Below are positions 16,728 to 26,194 of a stretch of DNA of 35,967 nucleotides, piece after piece. How positions within the stretch are numbered: the first letter of the stretch is position 1; each line of letters opens with the position of its first letter. Made by a program: the position numbers and the translations under genes. The stretch is from contig CANRNU010000022.1 in NCBI GenBank assembly GCA_947632005.1, forward strand, positions 1 to 35,967, given 5' to 3'. The stretch comes from an uncultured Oscillospiraceae bacterium (GTDB lineage: Bacteria > Bacillota > Clostridia > Oscillospirales > Oscillospiraceae). The notes beneath the pieces are model-generated. The model searched no databases, was not told where the DNA came from, and saw nothing but the letters and a program-made list of their open reading frames with translations.

Positions 16728-19700
16728 ATGTGGGGTGTGAGATCGAAGAACAGAGGGCGCAGGCTGCTGGCGGGGCTGCTGTGCCTGGTGATGGTGTTGT
16801 CGGTGTTCGACGGCACGGGCCTGCTGGCGGGCAGGGCCTACGCGGCTGAGACGCCCAACGTCCATGACCGGGAGGCCGACCCGGACACGATGGATACATA
16901 CATGGACGCGCTGTTGAGCGATGCCAACGGCTCCCGGTATGCCGGACGCGTCTGGACGGACAAGACGGTGTTTGCCTATGAGGACAGCCAGGGCCAGGCC
17001 ACCTCGACCCATTTCGACGGCGTGCAAACCATCAAGCTGGACTGGGATACCGACGGCTATGACGGCTCTGTGGGTTTTGATACAGACTTTGCCCATGTGT
17101 TCAGCGCGGTAGCCAGCTCTCAGGTGGTGAACGAATATCCCCCCAGCCCCATCGACCTGGTGATCGTGTTCGATATGTCCGGCTCCATGGGCCAGGACAC
17201 CCGGTATACCATTGATGGCTACGGAAACATGTATATGCCTCACGCTGACATGAGCGACGGCTTTCCGAGCGAGGGCGTGCCCATGCAGGAGCGCATCGAC
17301 AACTCCCGTGTCAAGGCCACCCTGAACGCCATCAACAACACCATCGACGGCCTGATGAAGCAGAACCCCCAGAACCGGGTGGCGGTGTGCGGCTACGGCG
17401 CCAACGCCACGGTGCTCCTGCCCCTGGCCCACTATCGGCACAGAGAGGGCACCAATACCCCCTACCTCTCCGTGGGGGGCATGGAGACCCTGTACCACCC
17501 CAGCGACCTGCGGTACGACGATACCACAAACCAGTGGATGTGGATGAACAACCGGGACACCTGCTACACCGTGGTGGTGAACGGCGAGGACAACGAGTAC
17601 AACACCTACACCGGCCCCCTGAGCGAATCGAACCGGGACAACACCTGGACGACGGTGGCGCAGCGCACCGTCAGCAACAACGCCCTCACCAGCTCCGGGG
17701 AGCACGTCAAGGCATTTCCCGGCGCATGGGACGCCGACGGGAAAACGCCTCTGCCCACCTTTAAGACGCAGAGCCAAGAAGTCTATAATGGTTCGGTGGC
17801 CGAGAAGGACTTCGATGAAACAAAGGAAAAAGAATATGACCACGGATCCCCAAAGCTCATCGCCGCCATGAAGCCCACCCAGGGGCTGGATGCCGACGAC
17901 TATGTGGGCTACTTCACCAACACCCAGGGGGGCATCTACCTGGCCTACAAGCAGCTGGCGAACTCCGAGGCCACCACTTACGCCGAGATGCTGGAGACCA
18001 CCCACCAGCTCTCCACCGTGGCCCGGGTCCCGGCGGCCATCATCATGTCCGACGGCGGCGCCAACTTCGCCTTCAACGAGATGGGTGACGGTTCCAGTCC
18101 TTACGCGGCGAAGGACTGGTATGCCCGCTACGGTCAGAAAACGCTAGAGGCATTCGATGAAAACAGCTTCGATAATTCTTACCTAAATGACAACTCCTGG
18201 TTGACCGCCCTTCCTGGAGGAGCGCCTGAAGGAGTGACAGATGGCCGCGATCTTGACTATCAGCACCGGCTGGGAACAGATGGTTATCGCCCCAATGGCA
18301 ACCCGGGCGACGAGTGGTACAAGGTCTTTCTCCCCGGCGAGGACACCCTCGGCGAGGGGTGGAAGGGTCTGCACGGTATCTATAACGCAGGCGCGGACTA
18401 TTACCAGGACGGCACCCTGTCCACCCGGCCGGAGTGGGAGTGCGCCGGCGTGCTCTATAACAGCGACACCGAGCTGGGCAGCACCGGCGGCACGGTGCTG
18501 GAGGTGCTGCTCACCGCCTCCTACATGAGCCGGGTGGTGAAGGAGCACTACGAGGGCGGCTGGGAGAAATACAACGCCACCAAGGACAGCCGGGTCCCCC
18601 TGTCCACCTTCACCATGAACGTGGACACCCGCCACGTGCCCCAGTGGGGCCGGTGGCGGCTGTACCCCACCCTGGATCCCAAGCACAACGCCCTGGACGA
18701 CATCACCGAAAGCGGCGACAGCTGGAACAACGACCTGAAAAAGGTGGGCGAGGTCTATGGCGGGGACTCCTGGGGCTCGGACGGCGACAATTTCGCTCAT
18801 ACTTATCGTGCCTTCCCCAGTCTCAAAGGTCATTGGGATAACTGGAAAAGCGGTTCACAAGCTCAGCCGAAGATCGGCGGCGGGGGCGTACAGACGATCA
18901 ACATCGACCCCGCCCCTGATGATGGCATCACCTATATGGCCGGCGGCGGCGACAATGTCAACGTGACCCAGGAAGAGATCGTGGCGAACATCGCCTACAA
19001 CGACGAGTTCTACGACGTGGACTCCGAAAAGCTGGCGGATATCTTCGAGGAGATCCTCACCATCATCCTGGGCAAGGTGTTCGTGCCCGTCAGCGGCGAC
19101 AACGACGCCGGCGTGGGCGACGCCGTCACCTATCAGGACCCCATCGGCGACCTGATGGAGGTGAAGAACCAGTCCATCACCGCCAACGGCAGCACCGACG
19201 ACATGGCCCTGCTGCTCTTCGGCAAGATGCACAACATGACCCGCACCGGCGTGTACGACTTCCAGTGGAACGATAAGTACATGGCGGCAACAGGCAAGGG
19301 GCAGGGAGAGAATCCCATGGAGATGGGCTGGTACAGGGGCGAACCGACCATAGAGGCGGAGTATGCCCCCGCGAACAGCCTGCCTCCCGACTGCTCCAGC
19401 GCGGCGGACGCCTGGGCCCAGGGCTGGGTCTTCCGGCTGAACTACACGACGCTGGCCAGCTATGTGCCCATCTCCGGAGGCGCTCCGGATAAGCCGGAGA
19501 ATCTGTCCGAGCAGCTGAAGAACACGGTCTTTACGATCTACCGCTTCAGCGAGAATGAGGACGAGCGCAACGCCCTGCACCGCAACCCCGTCTTCGGGAC
19601 GGTGCCCGAGGACCTTAATAAACAGTGGAACGAGTATAAGGCTTCCACGGGCAGCTATCCCGCGGACGACAAGATGTACCAGGATGTCCCCGGCGTCTTC

Positions 19701-22700
19701 CGCCTCAGCGACATCCGGGTCTGGGTGGAGGAGTACGGCGAGTATCATGACGAGACCGGCGCCCTGGCGCCTGTGCGGAGCTATGACAGCTCCCTGTATC
19801 TGAACATCCCCGCCGCGGCGGTGCCCACCCAGCTGGCAGAGATCACCCTGGGGCCCAAGGGCGTGCTCAGCTACAAGACCAATCTGGAGGACAGGACGCA
19901 GTCCACCCCCATCCGCCTGTTTTACGGGGTGGGCGTGGATGACAGCGTGCTGCTGAAAAACGCCGCCGGCGAGCCCACGGGCGTGGACATCGCCAACATC
20001 CCGGTGGATTACCTGGAGAAACACCGGGACAACGACAGCCGGATATGGTTCATCTCCAACTATTACAGCGAGACCTACTATGACGGCTATGCCACCGACG
20101 CCACCCTCCGCACCCGGGGCGACCCCACGGTGAGCTTCTCCCCCAGCGCCGACAACCGTTACTATGTGGTCCAGAAGCCCCTGGCCCTCTATGCCCACGC
20201 CTATCGGGTGAAGGACGGCGAGCTGTCCCCTGTGGACAAGGCCGGCGGCAGCGTGACGGACTGGAATGACAAGACCAAGGGCGGCAACGGCAGCACCACC
20301 TGGGAGACCTATGAGGGCGTCGTCCAGTCCCCCGGCACCTGGGCCGGCGGCATCTACGGCGGAACGTTCCTGAACGAGGCCGATTTTGAGCTCAACGGAA
20401 CGGAACTGCCCGATGGCTGCATCGTGTTCCTGGAGGAGGACTTGCTGGACCACGTGACGTCTCTGGACGATTCCCAGTATAAGGAAGACTCTGTCTCCTT
20501 TGCCTCCGCCGACTACTTCTTCATGGCCTCGGATTACTACCTGCCCACCCCGGGCACCGTTGGCCGGGACCTGGAGGACAAAGAGGTGCCCGGGACCACC
20601 GGCGGCACGGCGGTGCAGCGGGTGGCCGCCCGGAAGGGCAATGAGTTCGGCTCCGGCCTGGGCTCTGACAACATCAAAAATGGCGATATGCTGTGCTGGA
20701 CCGACCTGAACAGCCACACCAGCACGGAGATACGCTATAACTCCCGCACGGAGACCGGCGATGATACCCGGGGCGAGCCCACCTATGAAAAGCTGGTGGG
20801 CAAGGAGACCAATACGCTGGATCGCGAAGATCTTATCCGCTATCTGAGCCAGACGTGCAAGGTTAAAGACGCTGAGGCCGAGGCCGACTACTGGCTGGGC
20901 CTGCGCAAGACCCTGGAGAACGTGACCATCGACGTGGACGGCGCGCCCACAAAGCTGGCCGACTTGTCGCAGGAGCAGTACAGCCAACACTTCAAGTGGG
21001 CGGTGGCCGCCAAGACCGGCGGCCTGCGCGTGGGCGACATGATCTCGAACATCGGCACCAAGGGCGACAACTGGGGCCAGACATATGCCGAGGCCAACCG
21101 CACCGAGACGGCCAACAACTACTATCTCCCCACCCTGTCCACCGCCTCCGATACCGGCGACAAGATCATCATCAACGACTACCTTGGCAACAATGGCCGG
21201 CTCTGGGTGTCGGATACCATGCTGCTGGTGACCAAGACCGTGGAGGCCAACGGCACGATCCCCGTGGACACCGAGGCGGAATTTGAGTTCCAGGTCTTCA
21301 TCCAGGGCATGGAGGGCCAGACCGTCAGCGCCGTCAAGGTCCAGCGGGACCCCTACACCGGCCTGTGGCGGCGGCGCATCAAAAGCATCGACGTGCTCAC
21401 CGACAACCGGAACCTGCTGCTGTCCTCCGACGGCAACAACCTGGCCGTCGTGGATGAAAACGGCGCCCCCTGGACCTCTGGCGAGCAATATGTGGTCTGG
21501 CTGGGCCCGCCCGACGCCGCCAGCGACAAGAACCGCTTCAACCTCTACACCGCCGCGGACGCGGGCGGGGACGTGTCCAGCAGGGGCACCCGAACGAACT
21601 ATCTGACCCAGGAGCAGTATGACGCCCTCCCGGACCCGGGCGACGAATACGCCGCTGTGACCGAAAGAGACGGACACCAGCCCGGCGACATGGAATTCTG
21701 GGTCAACGGGGAAGACGTGGGCCTGCGCCTCATCCCGATGAAGGACCTCCCGGGTGATGATGTCTGGGACGGCGCCTCGGAAGCCGGCCTGGCTGGAGGC
21801 ACCATAACACCGAATCACTTTGCCATGGCCGTCCTGAGGGCCGACCAGGATGAGCGCCTGCGTTCCGGCGTGCAGATCCTCAGCAGCTTCAACGTGCGCA
21901 GTGCCTACCTGACCCAGGACGTCAAGTTCGGACTGGATGGCGGCGCGAAGGACGTCTTCGACCAGACCGATTTCCAAAACCCGAGAAAGGACAGCAAGCT
22001 GTATACCCCGGAGGACATGTACCCCGCCACGGCCCAGTTCACCCTCCGGGACGGCGAGGGCCTGCTGTTCGTGGGCGTGGGCGATGTGGCCAGCTTCCGC
22101 GTCACTGAAAAGCTCACCAAATCGCAGATCGACCGGGGCTATATCCTGGATTGGGCCCGGCTGGTCCAGGCCGTGAACTATGTGGATTACACCCTGGCGG
22201 AGGAAAAGCAGACCCCCGGCGCCGGGGCCGGTACCACCGAGCGGGGCTACGCCGCAGTAAAGGGCTATTACGATTTCGATGGCGGCAGAGACCACCGGCC
22301 TGTCACCAACGTGAGAGAGAAGGAGGGCGAGCCCAACAACGCCGCCTACTTCGACAGAGACAACTATATCTACTCCCTGTACGGCGATACCACCAACCTG
22401 GAAAAGGCGGCCCACTTCTTCAACAAGCTGAACCCTTATACCCTGACCGTCGAGAAGAAGCTGGTGCCCCAGGAGGGCACGGAGCTCACCGACGAGGACT
22501 GGAACGTGGAATTCCCCTTCACGGTCGACTTCACCTTTGCCAACGGCGGTCCCCAGGAGCCGGAGGAACAGTGGATCTTCCCGGTGACCCGGTACCATAA
22601 GGACGGCGAGCCATATTCCGCCACCGGCATCCCCGCCGGCCAGGACGGCGAGGCCGATGACACGGACCGGACCGACCCCATCACCGGCTATATGCTGGTG

Positions 22701-25700
22701 AAGCAGGGCAACTCTGCGCTCGAGGGAGACGTCAGAGTCTATACCGCCTGGTTCGGCACGGTGAATGAGCTGGGCGAGTATGTCTGGGACGAAACGGGCT
22801 CCTTCCAGCTCAAGGGCGGGGAAAAACTGGTCATCTTCGACCTGCCCGCCGAGACCGGCTATACCTTCAAGATCACGGAGATGCCCACCATCGGCTATGT
22901 GCCGGACCCGGACCCCACGCTTCCCGCCGTGGTGGAGGGCACGGTGAACGCCTCCCTGGACAGCACCGTGAGCCCTCTGGCCAGCTTCACCAACGCGAAA
23001 AAGCCTCCTGAGCCCGCCTATCTGGACCTGGAGGTGACGAAGCAGTTCAACGAGCCCGCCGAGGGCGCCGAGGCGGTGAGCCGGGAGTTCACCATCGAGC
23101 TTGCCCCCCTCGGGAAAAACCCCGAGGGCGACCCCCTGGCCGGCGAGACCAAGACCGGCAAGGTCACGGTCACATCCGGCAGCAGCGACGTGCTGAAGCT
23201 GCTGGAGGACCTGGAGTTCACCAAGCCCGGCATCTATGATTACACCCTGCGGGAGGTCATCGGCGCCACCGACGGGGTGAAGTACGACCCCAACACCTAC
23301 CAACTGCGGGTGGAGGCGGTGGAGGTGCCCGCCACCGAGACGGAGGAGGCATATCTCCAGCTGAACGTCTCCCTTGTGAGCGCCTCCGGCGGCGACCTCA
23401 CCGTTACCCCCCAGGACGACCGGAACTATCGGGCGGAATTCAAGTCCTTCATCAACGAGTACACCCCCGACGCCGTCAACGTGGTCCTGGAGGGCAATAA
23501 GTCCATGGTCGGACGCGACATGCTGGCAGGTGAGTTCACCTTTGTCCTGACGCCTCTCAACAGCTTCTATACGGATGACCCCACGGCGCTGGCAATGCTC
23601 ATCAACGGGTCGGGGGAGGATATCCCCGACGGAGGAACGACCGGCGCCCAGGATAGCGAGGAGCCCGGCGACGGGGACAGTGAAGAGCCCAACACCGGGG
23701 ATGACAGCGAGCCCGATGCCGGGGACAGCGAAGGACCCGGCGACGGCGGCGACGTCCAGCCGAAGGATGGCGAGACGGAGAACAAGGACACGGAGCCGGA
23801 GCCCAGCGGCCAGGTCCCCGCGCCCGTAGCGGCGCCCGGGCCGGCGCATATGGCCGCCTCTGTCACGGCGTATATGGCGGCGCCCGCCCGCCGGTCGGCC
23901 CGTACCGCCCAGGCCGTCATGGCCCTCAGGGATGCGTCCGGAGAGGATGACCCGGAGGCCAGTGCGGCCCCGGAGGCCAGCGCAGCCCCGGAGGCCAGCG
24001 CGGCCCCGGAGGCCAGCGCAGCCCCGGAGGCCAGCGCGTCTCCGGACCCCGACGCATCCCCGGATCCCGACGCATCCCCGGATCCCGACGCGTCTCCGGA
24101 CCCCGACGCATCCCCGGACCCCGACGCATCCCCGGACCCCGACGCGTCTCCGGACCCCGATGCGTCTCCGGACCCCGACGCATCCCCGGACCCCGACGCG
24201 TCTCCGGACCCCGACGCGTCCCCGGACCCCAGCGCGTCTCCGGACCCCAGCGCGTCTCCGGAGCCTGTGAACGCGATGTCCCTGGGCGAGCCGATACCCA
24301 TCCATGATATCCCCATGCCCGACACGGGCACGGTGAGCACCGGCCCGGATTCTGTCCGCGCCACCACGGTGAACGATGAGGCCGGGCGCTTCCGCTTCGG
24401 CAACATCCAGTTCACGCAGCCCGGCATCTACTACTACCAGATCATGGAGGAGTATAAGCCCGGCGGCACCGTCCAGCAGCTTCCCATCCGGATCTACTTC
24501 GTGACCGTCACGGTCACCAGGGACGGGGCGGGCGCGCTGACGGCCACCCGGCAGTATTTCAACGAGCTGTGGGAGCCCATAGACACCCTGCCCGAGTTTA
24601 TCAACATCGAGACCAAGCCGGAGAAGACGGAGCCGGACCCCGGACCGAATGTGTTCGTGCAGGTGGGCGAGGTCATCACCTACCGGGTCACCTGGTTCAA
24701 CGATGCGGAGCTGGGCAAGGAAGATTATATGGTCTACGTCCGCGATAAGCTGGACCCCGGCGTGACCTTTGACACCGGCTTTGCCAAGGCATATATGGGC
24801 GAGGCGCCCGACGGCAGGGAACTGCCCTTCGACGGGGTATACGATGCGGCGTCCCATACCATCAACTGGACCATCGAGGACACACAGCCCGGCGACTACG
24901 GCTATGTGGAATTCAAGGTCACAGTCAACGAAAAGGCGAAGCGGACCTGGGATTATTCCCCCGCGGAGGACGATCCCGACACCGGTGAGGACACCCCCGG
25001 CGGTCCCGGCGACGTGACCGACGAGGAGGACGCCATCCTCCACAACCAGGCCGCCGTCCGGGTGGACAACGGCCCGTGGGAGTGGACGGAGAAGATCGAC
25101 AACCCCACATGGGAGCCTGAAAAGAAGTCCGACCCGCCCAGCAAGAGCACCATGAAGGTGGGCCAGACCATCACCTATCAGGTCACGTGGCGCAACTATC
25201 TGGAGGACAAAGCGGCGGTCACCGTCACCGACGAGCTGGATCCCGGCCTGACCTTTGTGGAGGGCAGCGCCGTATCGTTCACCGGCTCGGCCAGCGCCGG
25301 CGGCACGGACATGAACATCCCCGGCGTCTATGATCCCGTCAGCCGCGTCATCACCTGGAGCCTGGGCGACCAGGGTCCCGGCGCCCACGGATATGTGCAG
25401 TTCCAGGCCACGCTGAATGAGAACGCGCGGCTGGACGACGGCACCGTGGTGAACGAGGCGGACGTTCAGGTCAGCAACAAGCACCACCAGACCAACCAGG
25501 TGGAGCACTACGCGGACGGCCAGCTGACCGTCACGAAGACCGTCGCCGGCAGTGACGGCGACGTCAGCAAGGACTTCACCTTCACCATTACCCTCACCAG
25601 GCCGGAGACCATGGCCGAGGCCGATTGGCCCGCCTGGCCGAATGTCTGCGAGTACACCGGCGCGGGCGGCAAGGAGAGCGGCACGCTCACCTTCACCTGG

Positions 25701-26084
25701 AACGGGAGCGGCTATACCTCTCAGGAGTTCACGCTGCGCCATGGCCAGAGCATCACCGTCAGCGGCCTGCCGGTGGGCGCCGGGTATACCGTCGCCGAGA
25801 AGGAGGCCAACGCGGACCGCTACACCACCAGCGCCGCCGGCGCGGTGGGTCAGATCCCGGCGGGAGCCCCGGCAACAGCCGCGTTCACCAACACCAGAAA
25901 CGCCGAGACGCCGCCTCCCTCTCCCTCCACGCCTACCGAGCCCACCGCAACGCCTTGGAGCTCGCCCAACACCGGCGATGAGGCCCGTCCGGGCCTGTGG
26001 CTGGCGCTGATGGGCCTGTCCCTCCTGGGACTGGGCTGGGCCGGCGGCACGGCCCTGGGGCGCAGGAAAAAACACGACCGATAA
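16728..26084 (+). CDS. giant sortase-anchored surface protein (VWA, isopeptide pilin-type, DUF11-like and Cna-B-like domains)
   Basis: The 3118-residue product starts at ATG 16728, which has AGGAGGAAG upstream. Residues 1-39 are a signal peptide with cleavage after AYA. A von Willebrand A domain follows, with MIDAS DMSGS at 149-153 and a MSDGG block near 442; it is enlarged by insertions and ends near 775. A long region of beta-rich modules leads to pilin isopeptide-type domains at about 2100-2237 and 2245-2624, the second split by a low-complexity insert. Two DUF11-like domains follow (about 2637-2760 and 2795-2918), then a Cna-B-like domain (about 2932-3056). The C-terminus has SPNTG (3079-3083), a hydrophobic segment and RRKKHDR, a sortase signal of the (S/P)PxTG kind. 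It is probably a wall-anchored adhesin or pilus-tip-like protein. No sortase or other pilin gene is in the window. Domain edges are estimates. Confidence 0.88.
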   Translation: MWGVRSKNRGRRLLAGLLCLVMVLSVFDGTGLLAGRAYAAETPNVHDREADPDTMDTYMDALLSDANGSRYAGRVWTDKTVFAYEDSQGQATSTHFDGVQTIKLDWDTDGYDGSVGFDTDFAHVFSAVASSQVVNEYPPSPIDLVIVFDMSGSMGQDTRYTIDGYGNMYMPHADMSDGFPSEGVPMQERIDNSRVKATLNAINNTIDGLMKQNPQNRVAVCGYGANATVLLPLAHYRHREGTNTPYLSVGGMETLYHPSDLRYDDTTNQWMWMNNRDTCYTVVVNGEDNEYNTYTGPLSESNRDNTWTTVAQRTVSNNALTSSGEHVKAFPGAWDADGKTPLPTFKTQSQEVYNGSVAEKDFDETKEKEYDHGSPKLIAAMKPTQGLDADDYVGYFTNTQGGIYLAYKQLANSEATTYAEMLETTHQLSTVARVPAAIIMSDGGANFAFNEMGDGSSPYAAKDWYARYGQKTLEAFDENSFDNSYLNDNSWLTALPGGAPEGVTDGRDLDYQHRLGTDGYRPNGNPGDEWYKVFLPGEDTLGEGWKGLHGIYNAGADYYQDGTLSTRPEWECAGVLYNSDTELGSTGGTVLEVLLTASYMSRVVKEHYEGGWEKYNATKDSRVPLSTFTMNVDTRHVPQWGRWRLYPTLDPKHNALDDITESGDSWNNDLKKVGEVYGGDSWGSDGDNFAHTYRAFPSLKGHWDNWKSGSQAQPKIGGGGVQTINIDPAPDDGITYMAGGGDNVNVTQEEIVANIAYNDEFYDVDSEKLADIFEEILTIILGKVFVPVSGDNDAGVGDAVTYQDPIGDLMEVKNQSITANGSTDDMALLLFGKMHNMTRTGVYDFQWNDKYMAATGKGQGENPMEMGWYRGEPTIEAEYAPANSLPPDCSSAADAWAQGWVFRLNYTTLASYVPISGGAPDKPENLSEQLKNTVFTIYRFSENEDERNALHRNPVFGTVPEDLNKQWNEYKASTGSYPADDKMYQDVPGVFRLSDIRVWVEEYGEYHDETGALAPVRSYDSSLYLNIPAAAVPTQLAEITLGPKGVLSYKTNLEDRTQSTPIRLFYGVGVDDSVLLKNAAGEPTGVDIANIPVDYLEKHRDNDSRIWFISNYYSETYYDGYATDATLRTRGDPTVSFSPSADNRYYVVQKPLALYAHAYRVKDGELSPVDKAGGSVTDWNDKTKGGNGSTTWETYEGVVQSPGTWAGGIYGGTFLNEADFELNGTELPDGCIVFLEEDLLDHVTSLDDSQYKEDSVSFASADYFFMASDYYLPTPGTVGRDLEDKEVPGTTGGTAVQRVAARKGNEFGSGLGSDNIKNGDMLCWTDLNSHTSTEIRYNSRTETGDDTRGEPTYEKLVGKETNTLDREDLIRYLSQTCKVKDAEAEADYWLGLRKTLENVTIDVDGAPTKLADLSQEQYSQHFKWAVAAKTGGLRVGDMISNIGTKGDNWGQTYAEANRTETANNYYLPTLSTASDTGDKIIINDYLGNNGRLWVSDTMLLVTKTVEANGTIPVDTEAEFEFQVFIQGMEGQTVSAVKVQRDPYTGLWRRRIKSIDVLTDNRNLLLSSDGNNLAVVDENGAPWTSGEQYVVWLGPPDAASDKNRFNLYTAADAGGDVSSRGTRTNYLTQEQYDALPDPGDEYAAVTERDGHQPGDMEFWVNGEDVGLRLIPMKDLPGDDVWDGASEAGLAGGTITPNHFAMAVLRADQDERLRSGVQILSSFNVRSAYLTQDVKFGLDGGAKDVFDQTDFQNPRKDSKLYTPEDMYPATAQFTLRDGEGLLFVGVGDVASFRVTEKLTKSQIDRGYILDWARLVQAVNYVDYTLAEEKQTPGAGAGTTERGYAAVKGYYDFDGGRDHRPVTNVREKEGEPNNAAYFDRDNYIYSLYGDTTNLEKAAHFFNKLNPYTLTVEKKLVPQEGTELTDEDWNVEFPFTVDFTFANGGPQEPEEQWIFPVTRYHKDGEPYSATGIPAGQDGEADDTDRTDPITGYMLVKQGNSALEGDVRVYTAWFGTVNELGEYVWDETGSFQLKGGEKLVIFDLPAETGYTFKITEMPTIGYVPDPDPTLPAVVEGTVNASLDSTVSPLASFTNAKKPPEPAYLDLEVTKQFNEPAEGAEAVSREFTIELAPLGKNPEGDPLAGETKTGKVTVTSGSSDVLKLLEDLEFTKPGIYDYTLREVIGATDGVKYDPNTYQLRVEAVEVPATETEEAYLQLNVSLVSASGGDLTVTPQDDRNYRAEFKSFINEYTPDAVNVVLEGNKSMVGRDMLAGEFTFVLTPLNSFYTDDPTALAMLINGSGEDIPDGGTTGAQDSEEPGDGDSEEPNTGDDSEPDAGDSEGPGDGGDVQPKDGETENKDTEPEPSGQVPAPVAAPGPAHMAASVTAYMAAPARRSARTAQAVMALRDASGEDDPEASAAPEASAAPEASAAPEASAAPEASASPDPDASPDPDASPDPDASPDPDASPDPDASPDPDASPDPDASPDPDASPDPDASPDPDASPDPSASPDPSASPEPVNAMSLGEPIPIHDIPMPDTGTVSTGPDSVRATTVNDEAGRFRFGNIQFTQPGIYYYQIMEEYKPGGTVQQLPIRIYFVTVTVTRDGAGALTATRQYFNELWEPIDTLPEFINIETKPEKTEPDPGPNVFVQVGEVITYRVTWFNDAELGKEDYMVYVRDKLDPGVTFDTGFAKAYMGEAPDGRELPFDGVYDAASHTINWTIEDTQPGDYGYVEFKVTVNEKAKRTWDYSPAEDDPDTGEDTPGGPGDVTDEEDAILHNQAAVRVDNGPWEWTEKIDNPTWEPEKKSDPPSKSTMKVGQTITYQVTWRNYLEDKAAVTVTDELDPGLTFVEGSAVSFTGSASAGGTDMNIPGVYDPVSRVITWSLGDQGPGAHGYVQFQATLNENARLDDGTVVNEADVQVSNKHHQTNQVEHYADGQLTVTKTVAGSDGDVSKDFTFTITLTRPETMAEADWPAWPNVCEYTGAGGKESGTLTFTWNGSGYTSQEFTLRHGQSITVSGLPVGAGYTVAEKEANADRYTTSAAGAVGQIPAGAPATAAFTNTRNAETPPPSPSTPTEPTATPWSSPNTGDEARPGLWLALMGLSLLGLGWAGGTALGRRKKHDR
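23955..24260 (+). repeat. 17-unit 18-bp tandem repeat inside the surface protein gene
   Basis: Seventeen in-frame six-codon units run without a break: five of EASAAP/EASASP type, ten DPDASP and two DPSASP. Codon variants (GCA/GCG, TCC/TCT, CCG GAC/GAT) distinguish the units. The encoded stretch is extended, Pro-rich and acidic in its larger part, like a wall-spanning stalk. Its length probably varies between strains by slippage. Confidence 0.97.
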
Positions 26085-26100
26085 GACGCTGAAACACACG

Positions 26101-26131
26101 CACGGCGGATGGCCTCAGGCCATCCGCCGTG
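26101..26131 (+). terminator. hairpin after the surface protein gene
   Basis: A 14-bp perfect stem (CACGGCGGATGGCC / GGCCATCCGCCGTG) with a TCA loop lies 16 nt after the stop. It lacks a T-run on either strand, so its terminator role is likely but not typical. Confidence 0.6.
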
Positions 26132-26156
26132 TCATATCCTCCCCGGGAACAGGGAT

Positions 26157-26183
26157 GGCCGGACAGCGGAGAGCTGTCCGGCC
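26157..26183 (-). terminator. hairpin after the sirtuin operon
   Basis: An 11-bp perfect stem (GGCCGGACAGC / GCTGTCCGGCC) with a GGAGA loop lies 11 nt beyond the sirtuin stop on the minus strand. No T-run follows. Together with the preceding hairpin it separates the convergent genes. Confidence 0.55.
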
Positions 26184-26194
26184 GACTATGCTGT

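Noticed and set aside
23955-24260. CRISPR-like or phage-like repeat array
   Set aside because: The units are contiguous, 18 bp, in frame and without unique spacers, so this is a protein-coding repeat.
23567-24427. GSGDAS-type repeat protein on the minus strand
   Set aside because: It is simply the reverse complement of the 18-bp repeat and has no ribosome binding site or family feature.
18855-26099. A 2414-codon open frame opposite the surface protein gene
   Set aside because: It is antisense to a long gene with high G+C and strongly biased third positions. The repeats give Gly/Ser/Arg-rich translations with no domain motif or start signal. It is a compositional shadow.
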